A model generated the notes under the pieces. The model made no database searches, had not been told where the DNA came from, and was given only the letters and a program-made list of their open reading frames with translations. Shown piece by piece: positions 52,989-60,722 of a DNA stretch of 62,077 nucleotides. This DNA is from JACNIZ01 sp964344765. GTDB lineage: Bacteria; Planctomycetota; UBA1135. The first letter of the stretch is position 1, and every line of letters starts with the position of its first letter. The DNA is taken from assembly GCA_964344765.1 (NCBI GenBank), contig CAYFOM010000025.1:1-62077 (forward strand), written 5' to 3'. Position numbers and translations under genes: made by a program.

Positions 52989-53450
52989 ATGATGAAAAAT
53001 TTCCTGCTAGCCCTGACCTGCGCGGCATTGCTGGGTTCATGCCAAAACTCTATGACCTACGCCGACCCCGTCTTTGGCCCGACCAATCCCGATGGCTCCG
53101 CTGTGCCAGGCGTCGAGTACTACGCATCGGCGATTGAGTTGATCCCCGAGAAAGAAAAGCTCTACCGCGAACTGCACGCCGAAGTCTGGCCCGAGGTTCT
53201 GGCTGCGATTCACAAAGCCAACATTCGCGACTACCGCATTTACTTGGCCGAACTCGACGGCACCAAGTATTTGTTCAGCACCTTCAAGTACATCGGCACT
53301 GATTTTGAAGGCGACATGGCGAGCATCGCCGACGACCCGACCACGCGCGATAAGTGGTGGCCGATTACCGATAACTGCCAGCGCCGCTTGCCGGGCACGC
53401 CTGAAGGTTCGCAGTGGATGGGGCTGGAGCAGTTGATGCATCTGCCGTAG
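52989..53450 (+). CDS. Lipoprotein L-rhamnose/L-fucose mutarotase (DUF718/RhaM type)
   Basis: Interconverts the anomers of a 6-deoxy sugar; in this operon L-fucose is likely. ATGs at 52989 and 52992 precede a lipoprotein signal with lipobox LGSC (Cys19 or 18), so this copy is exported and lipid-anchored, unusual for a normally cytoplasmic enzyme. The mature 125-residue domain carries family residues: YYASAIELIPEKEKLYRELH, the VWPEVLAAIHKANIRDYRIY helix-strand unit and the DKWWPITDNCQRRL block. The open frame extends upstream to 52833, inside the symporter gene, but that part is spurious. It lies between the transporter and the fuconate dehydratase remnant. Confidence 0.85.
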   Translation: MMKNFLLALTCAALLGSCQNSMTYADPVFGPTNPDGSAVPGVEYYASAIELIPEKEKLYRELHAEVWPEVLAAIHKANIRDYRIYLAELDGTKYLFSTFKYIGTDFEGDMASIADDPTTRDKWWPITDNCQRRLPGTPEGSQWMGLEQLMHLP

Positions 53451-53461
53451 CCGAAGCTTTT

Positions 53462-54497
53462 ATGCCGCAGATTCGCGCCGTTCGCACCTTGGATCGCCGC
53501 TTTCCGCTGGCGGCGGGGAGCGGCACCGATGCGGTGCATGGCAATCCGGATTATTCCTATGCGGTGACGCAGCTGATTTGCGGCGAGCTCGCGTCAGCAA
53601 CCGCTGTGGCAATTGCTTCTCAGTTTGAATGATGAAGCAATTTTGAATCTCATCGACTTCAGTTGGGTCGAAGATATGTGCAGTCGCGAAGACGCGGCAC
53701 AACTGCTCGCTGATCACCGCGGAAGTCGCGAATCGCGCAGCGGAATTCTGCAAAGCGGATATCCCGGATACGACACATCGGTGGGCTGGTTCGCATATCC
53801 GGATGATCAACTCGCTGCCAACGCCGCCGCCGCGGTGAGCGCCGGATTCCGGGCGATGAAGCTGAAGGTTGGGTCGCCGGATTTACAACGCGATTTGCGC
53901 CGCGTGAAAATGGTGATGGACGCCGTTCCGGACGACGTCCGCGTGATGGTGGATGCCAATCAGCAATGGCGCTGGCCGCAGGCGGTGGAAGCGTGCACCG
54001 AATTAGCGAAGCTGGGTGTTTATTGGATTGAAGAACCCACTCAACCGGATGACGTGTTCGGCCATCAACGCTTGACCGCGATTGCTCATGAGCACGGCTG
54101 CAAAATGGCGGTTGGCGAACACATCAGCAATCGGGTTTTGTTCAAAAACTTCATGCAAGCTGGTGCCGTCGACATTGTGCAAGTCGACGCCATGCGTGTG
54201 GCCGGAGTAAGTGAATTTCTGCTGATCAGCATGATGGCCCGCATCGCCGAATTAGAGGTGGTGCCGCACGTCGGCGACATGGGTCAGCTTCATCAGCACT
54301 TGGTGCTGTTCAACCACATCGCGCTGGGATTGCCGGCGACGATGTTGGAACACATCCCCCATCTTTCCGCCCACTTCGCCAACCCGGCGCGCGTGGAAAA
54401 TGGGGTTTACCTCACGCCACATCAACCTGGCGCCGGAATGGCGCTGCTGCCGGCGCCCGCCTCCGCCGAAGCTTCCCACACCTGCCACCGCACTTAA
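53462..54497 (+). pseudogene. L-fuconate dehydratase (enolase superfamily) with internal deletion and frameshift
   Basis: Homologous to L-fuconate dehydratase, which dehydrates L-fuconate to 2-keto-3-deoxy-L-fuconate. An ATG at 53462 starts the family N-terminus (RFPLAAGSGTDAVHGNPDY), but that frame ends at 53632 after about 56 residues. Another frame resumes at about 53577-53600 with QQPLWQLLLSLNDEAIL and runs to 54497. Compared with the family, about 90 residues covering much of the capping domain and first barrel elements are missing between the two. The rest is intact: FRAMKLKVG (catalytic lysines), DANQ, WIEEPT, VGEHISN and HVGDMG. As read, no normal enzyme can be made; a truncated 294-residue product could start internally. 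Deletion or assembly error should be separated by reads. Confidence 0.7.
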
Positions 54498-54500
54498 CTC

Positions 54501-55298
54501 ATGGACCTTCATCTCAAAGATAAAGTTGTGCTGATCACCGGCGGTGCCAGCGGGATTGGTGAATCGATCACTAAGACCTTCGCCGCCGAAGGAGCGATCG
54601 CGGTGATCGCCGGCCGCAGCTTGGAAAAAGCGCAGCATGTGCTCGACCACATCGCCGCCGCCGGCCAGCGCGCCGATTTTGTGTTGGTGGAACTCACCGA
54701 CGAACTGCAAGTGCAGCAAGCCGTCGCCGAAACGGTGAATCGTTACGGCAAGCTCGACGTTTTGATTAACAATGCCGGCGTCAACGACAGCATAAGTTTG
54801 GACGGCGGTTTAGATGCCTTCCGCGCTTCGCTGGAGAAAAACTTAGTGCAGGTTTACAGCTGCACTCATTCGGCGCTGCCGCATTTGCGTGCCAGCAAAG
54901 GATGCGTGGTCAACATCGGTTCTAAAGTTGCCGAAACCGGCCAAGGCGGAACCAGTGGTTACGCGGCAAGCAAAGGCGGCATGAATTCGCTGACGCGCGA
55001 TTGGGCAATTGAACTCGCCGACGACGGAATTCGAGTCAACACGGTGATTCCCGCCGATGTTTGGACGCCGTTGTACGAACGCTGGCTCAGCCAAGTTGCC
55101 GACAACGTCGCCGAAGCGCGTGCCGCGATTGGTAAAAAGATTCCGCTCGGTAGGCGCATGACTACCTGCGAAGAAATTGCCGAGATGACCGTGTTTTTGG
55201 CATCGTCGCGCAGCAGCCACACCACCGGCCAAATCATTTACGTCGATGGCGGCTACACCCATCTTGATCGCGCTTGCACCGTAGACGCAGCCTTCTAA
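54501..55298 (+). CDS. L-fucose dehydrogenase (SDR family)
   Basis: Oxidises L-fucose to L-fuconolactone with NAD(P), the first oxidative step of the non-phosphorylating pathway. It is a 265-residue classical SDR: cofactor loop TGGASGIG (14-21), NNAGVNDSISLDGG (about 90-103), catalytic Ser in NIGSKVAETG and the YAASK pair near 154-158. The C-terminus GGYTHLDRA and the distinctive NAGVND segment match known bacterial L-fucose dehydrogenases as I recall them. It begins three bases after the dehydratase remnant, in the fucose operon. Confidence in the fucose assignment is good because the neighbours agree. Confidence 0.88.
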   Translation: MDLHLKDKVVLITGGASGIGESITKTFAAEGAIAVIAGRSLEKAQHVLDHIAAAGQRADFVLVELTDELQVQQAVAETVNRYGKLDVLINNAGVNDSISLDGGLDAFRASLEKNLVQVYSCTHSALPHLRASKGCVVNIGSKVAETGQGGTSGYAASKGGMNSLTRDWAIELADDGIRVNTVIPADVWTPLYERWLSQVADNVAEARAAIGKKIPLGRRMTTCEEIAEMTVFLASSRSSHTTGQIIYVDGGYTHLDRACTVDAAF

Positions 55299-55311
55299 CC
55301 ACCTCCAAATC

Positions 55312-56139
55312 ATGACCTCATTCTTCGACCTGTCAGGAAAAACAGCAATCGTCACCGGCGCCGGAAGCGGCATCGGCCAAGCGATTGCCAAGCGCTTTGC
55401 AGCGGCCGGCGCACACGTTGCCATTTGGGAATTAAACGCCGACGGCGCCGCCGACACGCTAGCGCAAATTGACGCCGCTGCAAAAGAACACGCGGCGTCG
55501 GCAAATGGATCACCGGCTCATGGCGGTGCTGAAATTTACGCGGTGGATGTCACCGATGCCGGTGCCGTCGACGCGGCTTATGCTGAATTGCAAGAGCGCC
55601 GCGGCAAGATCGACATCATGGTGAACAACGCCGGCATTGCTAGTGTCGGAACCGTCGAGCAAACCAGTCCGGAAGAATTGGACCGTGTTTGCAAGGTCAA
55701 CATTGCCGGCGTTGCCAATGGATTGCGTGCGGCGGCTCCGCGCATGGCCAAGCAAGGCGGCGGCGTGTTGCTGAACTTGGCGTCGATTGCCAGCTTGATC
55801 GGTTTGAAAGATCGCTTTGCTTATTCGGCGAGTAAGGGCGCGGTGTTGACGATGACTTATTCGGTGGCGATGGATTACGCCGAAAAAGGAGTGCGTTGCA
55901 ACTGCATGTGCCCGGCGCGCATTCACACGCCGTTTGTGGATGGTTATCTGCAAGACAACTACCCCGACAACAAAGATGAAATGTTCAAAGCGCTGAGCGA
56001 ATACCAGCCAGTTGGACGCATGGGCAAACCGGAAGAAGTCGCGGCTTTAGCGCACTACCTATGTAGTGACGATGCTTCGTTCTTGACCGGCGCGGCTTAC
56101 CCGATTGACGGCGGCGTCTGCGTGATGCCCGGTTTCTAG
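55312..56139 (+). CDS. 2-keto-3-deoxy-L-fuconate dehydrogenase (SDR family)
   Basis: An SDR of 275 residues with TGAGSGIG (16-23), NNAGIAS near 105-111, NLASIASLIG and the YSASK catalytic pair near 182-186. In the L-fucose pathway described in Xanthomonas a second SDR oxidises 2-keto-3-deoxy-L-fuconate at C4; this gene occupies the matching place after L-fucose dehydrogenase, so the assignment is by context. It starts 13 bases downstream of that gene. The sequence alone would only say SDR. The product would next need a 2,4-diketo-3-deoxyfuconate hydrolase, and no FAH-type gene is in the window. Confidence 0.75.
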   Translation: MTSFFDLSGKTAIVTGAGSGIGQAIAKRFAAAGAHVAIWELNADGAADTLAQIDAAAKEHAASANGSPAHGGAEIYAVDVTDAGAVDAAYAELQERRGKIDIMVNNAGIASVGTVEQTSPEELDRVCKVNIAGVANGLRAAAPRMAKQGGGVLLNLASIASLIGLKDRFAYSASKGAVLTMTYSVAMDYAEKGVRCNCMCPARIHTPFVDGYLQDNYPDNKDEMFKALSEYQPVGRMGKPEEVAALAHYLCSDDASFLTGAAYPIDGGVCVMPGF

Positions 56140-56180
56140 ACCACGATCCGCCCCCGCTTTTGCGCTGAACCCATCCGCCG

Positions 56181-57029
56181 ATGATCGACACCCATCAACA
56201 CCTGATCGAGCCCGACCGCCTGAACTACCCGTGGCTGGACGACGCGCCGCAGTTGAAGCAAACGCTGGATTTGGCTGAATATCGACGCCGCGCCGACGGC
56301 ACCGGAATTCGCTCGACGGTGTTCATGGAGGTCGACGTCGCCGAAAGCGATCAGCAAAAAGAGGCGGCGCATTTCTGCGAACTAGCCGACGACCCGTCCA
56401 CCGAGTTGCTCGGTGTCATCGCATCGGGGCGGCCGGAATCCAGCGATTTCAACGATCACCTCGACCGCATCGATCATCCTAAGTTAGTAGGAATTCGACG
56501 TGTATTGCACGTTGTGGATGATTCGATCAGCCAGCACGACGTCTTCCGCCGCCACGTCGCCCAGCTCGCCGATCGCAACCTGACCTTCGACTTTTGCGTG
56601 CGCCCCGACCAGCTACGCCTGGCCATCGATCTCGCCCTCGAGGCCCCGCGCACCCAATTCATCCTCGATCACTGCGGCAATCCGCCGCTGGCCGATCCGC
56701 ACGCGCTGGCGGCGTGGCAGGAATACATCGCTCGCCTTGCCGAGCTTCCTCATGTAGCCTGTAAGGTGTCCGGCCTGGTCAATCACCTCCAACCCGACGT
56801 CGACCCGATGGCGCAACTCCAGTTTGTACTGGACCACGTCGCCGCCCATTTCGGATCCGAGCGCTTGATGTTTGGCGGCGACTGGCCGGTCAGCCTGCTG
56901 GCAAACGTCGACCTGTCTCAATGGGTCGGCTGGGCACGCGAGCTGATGAGTTCGCAATCCCAATCCACCCAAGACGCTTTCTTCAGCGGCAACGCCCAAC
57001 GCATTTACGGCCTCCAAATTAGCTCCTGA
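56181..57029 (+). CDS. L-fuconolactonase (amidohydrolase 2 family)
   Basis: Hydrolyses L-fucono-1,5-lactone to L-fuconate. The 282-residue TIM-barrel amidohydrolase starts with the metal motif DTHQHLIEPD (His5-x-His7), has conserved VEVDV-like FMEVDVAESDQQKEA, the FILDHCGNPPLADP block and a late Asp in LMFGGDWPVSLLANVD. It has no signal peptide and acts in the cytoplasm. Its TGA overlaps the next ATG (TGATG), showing translational coupling to the SAF-domain gene. The fucose assignment follows from the dehydrogenase two genes upstream; relatives act on other sugar lactones. Confidence 0.85.
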   Translation: MIDTHQHLIEPDRLNYPWLDDAPQLKQTLDLAEYRRRADGTGIRSTVFMEVDVAESDQQKEAAHFCELADDPSTELLGVIASGRPESSDFNDHLDRIDHPKLVGIRRVLHVVDDSISQHDVFRRHVAQLADRNLTFDFCVRPDQLRLAIDLALEAPRTQFILDHCGNPPLADPHALAAWQEYIARLAELPHVACKVSGLVNHLQPDVDPMAQLQFVLDHVAAHFGSERLMFGGDWPVSLLANVDLSQWVGWARELMSSQSQSTQDAFFSGNAQRIYGLQISS

Positions 57030-57343
57030 TGCCCCACCACCTGGACGTGCTCAAAATCCATCCCGACGACAACATTTGCGTTGCGACGCATAAGTTGAGC
57101 GCCGGTTCCGTCATTCGTTGCAATGGCACTAGCTTCACGCTGGCCACCGATGTGGAGTTGGGCGGCAAGTTGGCTTTGGAAGCGCTGGCCGCCGGCAACA
57201 AAGTGATTAAGTTCGGCAAGCCGATTGGAACGCTGAAGGCGAGCGTTGCTTTGGGTGAATATATCCATACGCATAATTTGCAAAGCGATTACATCCCCAC
57301 CTATGACCGCGGCGATTTGATTAGCCAACCATCTGGGCAATAA
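57029..57343 (+). CDS. UxaA-type dehydratase small subunit (SAF domain)
   Basis: A 104-residue SAF-domain protein, the small-subunit counterpart of the N-terminal domain of altronate dehydratase (UxaA). Characteristic parts are the ATHKLSAGSVIRCNG loop and VELGGKLALEALAAGNKVIK, followed by FGKPIGTLKASVALGEYIHT with the conserved Pro-Ile-Gly. It is followed after a few bases by the large subunit and overlaps the fuconolactonase stop. The two would form a sugar-acid dehydratase. In the L-fucose locus of Campylobacter, UxaA-like genes sit in the fuconate dehydration position, which suggests L-fuconate as the substrate here. Confidence 0.82.
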   Translation: MPHHLDVLKIHPDDNICVATHKLSAGSVIRCNGTSFTLATDVELGGKLALEALAAGNKVIKFGKPIGTLKASVALGEYIHTHNLQSDYIPTYDRGDLISQPSGQ

Positions 57344-57347
57344 CTTG

Positions 57348-58547
57348 ATGACTGAACTCACTGGATTCCTGCGCAAGGATGGCCGCAAGGGCATTCGCAA
57401 CGTTGTTGCAGTTGTGTATTTGGTCGAGTGCGCGCATCACGTTGCACGCGAGATCACGATGCCGTTGCGCGAACATGGCGTGCACTTGATAGGTTTCCCA
57501 GGTTGTTATCCCAACGCTTATGCGCATCGCGTGCTTGAGCAGATTTGCACCCACCCGAATGTGGGTAGTGTGGTACTGGTGAGTTTGGGTTGTGAGAGTT
57601 TTGCGCGTGAAAAATTGGCTGCCGCCATTCGTGAGAGTGGTCGTCGGGTGGAATTGTTAATCATTCAAGAAGACGGCGGCACGATGTCGACGGTGACTCG
57701 CGGTCGTGAGATCGTTGCCGACATGCGCGCTGAATTGGATCAGCAAGAGCGCGTGCCGATGGACGTCGGCGAATTGGTGATTGGCACCATTTGCGGCGGT
57801 TCGGATGCGACTAGCGGCGTAACTGCAAACCCGGCGATCGGTCAGGTGTTTGATGAGTTGGTGCCGCAAGGTGCGGTTTGCATGTTCGAGGAAACCGGCG
57901 AGTTGATTGGTTGCGAACACGACATGGCCAAGCGCTCGGTGACGCCGGAGTTGGGTGAGGAAATCATCCAAGCAGTGGATAAAGCGCGCCATTATTACGA
58001 CGTACTTGGTCACGGTAGTTTTGCCAGTGGCAATGCCGAGGGTGAGTTGACCACGCAGGAAGAAAAGTCGATGGGCGCTTATGCCAAGAGCGGCTTCGGT
58101 CCCATTCATGGCTTGATCAAGCCGGGCGATGTTCCTGCCAAAGGTGGTTTGTACTTGCTCGACGTCATCCCCGACGGCGAAGTGCGTTTCGGCTTTCCGA
58201 ACATTTCGGATGTAGGTGAGATCGGTGAATTGATTGCGTGTGGATGCCACATCATCGTCTTCACCACCGGCCGCGGTTCGGTGGTTGGCAGCGCCGTGTC
58301 GCCGATCATCAAAGTCTGCGGCAACCCGCAAACCTACGAGCGCATGGCCGACGACATGGACCTAAACGCCGGCGCCATTCTCGATGGGGATGTCACGTTG
58401 GACGACGTCTCCGCCGATCTAAAGCAACTCGTCATGCAGACTGCTCAGGGTCATCCGACCAAGAGCGAGCAATTGGGCCACCAGGAGTTCCTGCTGACTT
58501 ATAAGCAGTTCGAACCGATTGGCCCGAGTTGCATGCCGACGCGTTAG
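57348..58547 (+). CDS. UxaA-type dehydratase large subunit
   Basis: Large catalytic subunit of an altronate-dehydratase-like enzyme, 399 residues from the ATG at 57348 (the open frame has a TTG at 57345). The UxaA signature ICGGSDATSGVTANPAIG is near residues 142-159. FRKDGRKGIRN-type GFLRKDGRKGIRNVVAVVYL at the N-terminus is typical, and a later TTGRGSVVGSAVSPIIKV block completes the family pattern. It likely needs iron. Together with the SAF subunit it could dehydrate L-fuconate and so compensate for the damaged enolase-type dehydratase earlier in the same operon. Its stop overlaps the stop of the convergent FG-GAP gene (TTAG). Confidence 0.85.
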   Translation: MTELTGFLRKDGRKGIRNVVAVVYLVECAHHVAREITMPLREHGVHLIGFPGCYPNAYAHRVLEQICTHPNVGSVVLVSLGCESFAREKLAAAIRESGRRVELLIIQEDGGTMSTVTRGREIVADMRAELDQQERVPMDVGELVIGTICGGSDATSGVTANPAIGQVFDELVPQGAVCMFEETGELIGCEHDMAKRSVTPELGEEIIQAVDKARHYYDVLGHGSFASGNAEGELTTQEEKSMGAYAKSGFGPIHGLIKPGDVPAKGGLYLLDVIPDGEVRFGFPNISDVGEIGELIACGCHIIVFTTGRGSVVGSAVSPIIKVCGNPQTYERMADDMDLNAGAILDGDVTLDDVSADLKQLVMQTAQGHPTKSEQLGHQEFLLTYKQFEPIGPSCMPTR

Positions 58548-60718
58548 GGCACGATTTCGATTTCGGAAGATCCCGAGCTGAACTCCCAGTCCGCACCGGG
58601 AGCACCGGTGAGAACTGCTACGTAAACGGAATTGCCGACTAGGCTAGCTGGCACTTCATGGGGCAGGGCGGTGAGGTAGATCGTGGCGTCACCATCAGAA
58701 TTTAGGGTTCCGATTTGATCCTGAAACATCGCACCGGGGTAGATGCCTAGGTAGGTCGTTGACAATAGATAGCTGCGGCTTAACGGAACGACCAACCCAT
58801 CTATAGTCGTCGGACCCTGTCCCTCATTGGAAAGAAGCATCTGATAATCCCACCCACTTTGCGCGGACGGTAGATCCAGTTCAATGTCGATTTGACCGCC
58901 TGCAGAGGCTGAAAGGGCATCGGTCGAAGTTGTTACTCCACTAGTCCATCCCAGCGTTGAGGTCGAGTAGCAAAAGAGTTTTCCATCGTAGAACTTGTCT
59001 TCTATGTAGAGAACGATCTCCTCAGCTCCGTCGCCATCGGAATCACCCAAGCCATCAAATACCTCAATCCAGCGGCTGGGCTCAGCCTCCATTACGCCAT
59101 GGCTTTCTCCGGTTAAGGCGTTGATTAATTGCACTCGAGGGGGAAGGATTCCCCAGTTGTAGTCTTCCTGAAACTCAACAATATCGCGAACCTGGTCACC
59201 ATCTATATCGGCGAATGCCCAGCCGGCTAGCGTGTAACTGGACATCGCGTATTCTTGCCGCCAAATTTCGGCGCCGGTTGCACCGTTGAGAGCAAATCGA
59301 CTTCGCGGCAAATCTCCATCGGCCGTGCACAGCACTATGTCAACCCCGGGCAGATTATCGATTTCGGCGAGGTAATAGACGTAGCCAATTCGCTCGTACA
59401 TTAAACCTTCTTTTGCCCAAAGGAGCTGTCCGTTGGATCCGTCATGCGCATTAACGAAGCCACCCAAGTAATTGAGATGATCCGAATTGGGATGAATGAC
59501 CATGATTTCGGATTGGCCATTTGCGTCTAAGTCTATGAGAAAAAGGTCACTGGATCGCAAATCTGCATATGGGCCCACATGCTCCCACATTGCCGCTCCG
59601 GTTTGAGTATGCCAAGCCGCAAGAGTGACCGTGTCCTTAGCACGCCTTTCATACTGAACCACAATGTCCGGGTTGCCGTCACCCGTTACATCGTGGATTT
59701 CGTGCTTGAACCGGTCGGAAGTGCTGAGTGGCAAACGTTTGCTCCACAATTCACTGCCATCACTGCCATCGAAGAGCACGGAATACTTTCCAGAGGTCGT
59801 GAACAAATCTGGAACACCGTCATTTGTCCAATCCTCGACATGCAAACTGCTACCAAGTTGATCCCCGGTGACTCCAGAGGTGGACCAAATCAACTCGCCA
59901 CTGGTCCCATCACGAACTTCGATCGCACCTCCCTTAGGCCCAGAATGGTCCTGGTCGGGATTGGAAAGGAAAACATCTGCTACACCGTCACCGTTGACAT
60001 CACCGTAGGCGTGGAGCCAACTCTTAGGATCCGTCAGCAGGTGGGGTCGAGTATTCCATAGCAGATGACCGGTTTGAGCGCTAAACGCTGTAACGTGACC
60101 TTGACCGCCAACAACAAGATCCGTTATTCCATCTCCATCTAAATCTGGCGCCTGGACAAAGAATCGATGAGGGTTTCCGAGTATGCTCCATTTGGGCAGG
60201 CCACTTATTCCATCAAGAGCGAACAACTTTCCCTTGTCCTTCGTGCCGAGGAGTACCTCGCTCAAACCATCGCCATCTATATCCTGAAAGTAGATTTCCT
60301 TGCCCAAATCACCGCTTAACTCTCGACCGTAGTGTTCCCACATTAGAGCGCCGTCGCCCCCGTGCACGGCTTTTACTGTGCCCGCGTAATTGAAGACCAC
60401 ATAGTTACTCACGATAAACTCCTGAAGACCATCGCCATCTAGGTCATGGAAGAAGTACTCCTGTGAGTAATCTGGTCCGACGTTGGAGACTGACGCCCAA
60501 ATTTGGCCAGTGGCTCCATTCAATATATGAATGTGATCTATCCCATCTTTGTCGAACGTTGCCAAGACTTCTGCGACTCCATCACCCCTTAAGTCCGGCA
60601 AGCTAAATGCGCGGTGCCTCAAGTTACTGGGGATCGCATAATCCCAAGTGGGCTTGTGCCACCCAAATTCAATTGGAGCTTCCTGTGGGAAACTGAGAGC
60701 AATGAGCGAAAGGAGCAT
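58544..60718 (-). CDS. FG-GAP/VCBS repeat secreted protein with lineage-type C-terminal domain
   Basis: Exported beta-propeller protein of 724 residues. After a short N-terminal hydrophobic segment (MLLSLIALSF) come about ten FG-GAP-type calcium-binding loops of the DxDxDG form (DLDGDGLQEF, DIDGDGLSEV, DLDGDGITDL, DVNGDGVADV, DSDGDGAEEI) interleaved with PQQ-like GxxGxxLW segments. From about residue 610 there is a separate beta-rich C-terminal domain (ASAGGQIDIELDL, LLSNEGQGPTTIDGL, EVPASLVGNSVYVAVL). It resembles the end of its neighbour. The function is not known; such proteins are often adhesive or structural. The upstream paralogue ends four bases before this start. Confidence 0.78.
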   Translation of the reverse strand: MLLSLIALSFPQEAPIEFGWHKPTWDYAIPSNLRHRAFSLPDLRGDGVAEVLATFDKDGIDHIHILNGATGQIWASVSNVGPDYSQEYFFHDLDGDGLQEFIVSNYVVFNYAGTVKAVHGGDGALMWEHYGRELSGDLGKEIYFQDIDGDGLSEVLLGTKDKGKLFALDGISGLPKWSILGNPHRFFVQAPDLDGDGITDLVVGGQGHVTAFSAQTGHLLWNTRPHLLTDPKSWLHAYGDVNGDGVADVFLSNPDQDHSGPKGGAIEVRDGTSGELIWSTSGVTGDQLGSSLHVEDWTNDGVPDLFTTSGKYSVLFDGSDGSELWSKRLPLSTSDRFKHEIHDVTGDGNPDIVVQYERRAKDTVTLAAWHTQTGAAMWEHVGPYADLRSSDLFLIDLDANGQSEIMVIHPNSDHLNYLGGFVNAHDGSNGQLLWAKEGLMYERIGYVYYLAEIDNLPGVDIVLCTADGDLPRSRFALNGATGAEIWRQEYAMSSYTLAGWAFADIDGDQVRDIVEFQEDYNWGILPPRVQLINALTGESHGVMEAEPSRWIEVFDGLGDSDGDGAEEIVLYIEDKFYDGKLFCYSTSTLGWTSGVTTSTDALSASAGGQIDIELDLPSAQSGWDYQMLLSNEGQGPTTIDGLVVPLSRSYLLSTTYLGIYPGAMFQDQIGTLNSDGDATIYLTALPHEVPASLVGNSVYVAVLTGAPGADWEFSSGSSEIEIVP

Positions 60719-60722
60719 ATGG

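Noticed and set aside
53414..53632. Independent small gene of 72 codons
   Set aside because: Its residues from 53462 onward match the N-terminal end of L-fuconate dehydratases, so it is a fragment of the broken gene, not a separate gene.
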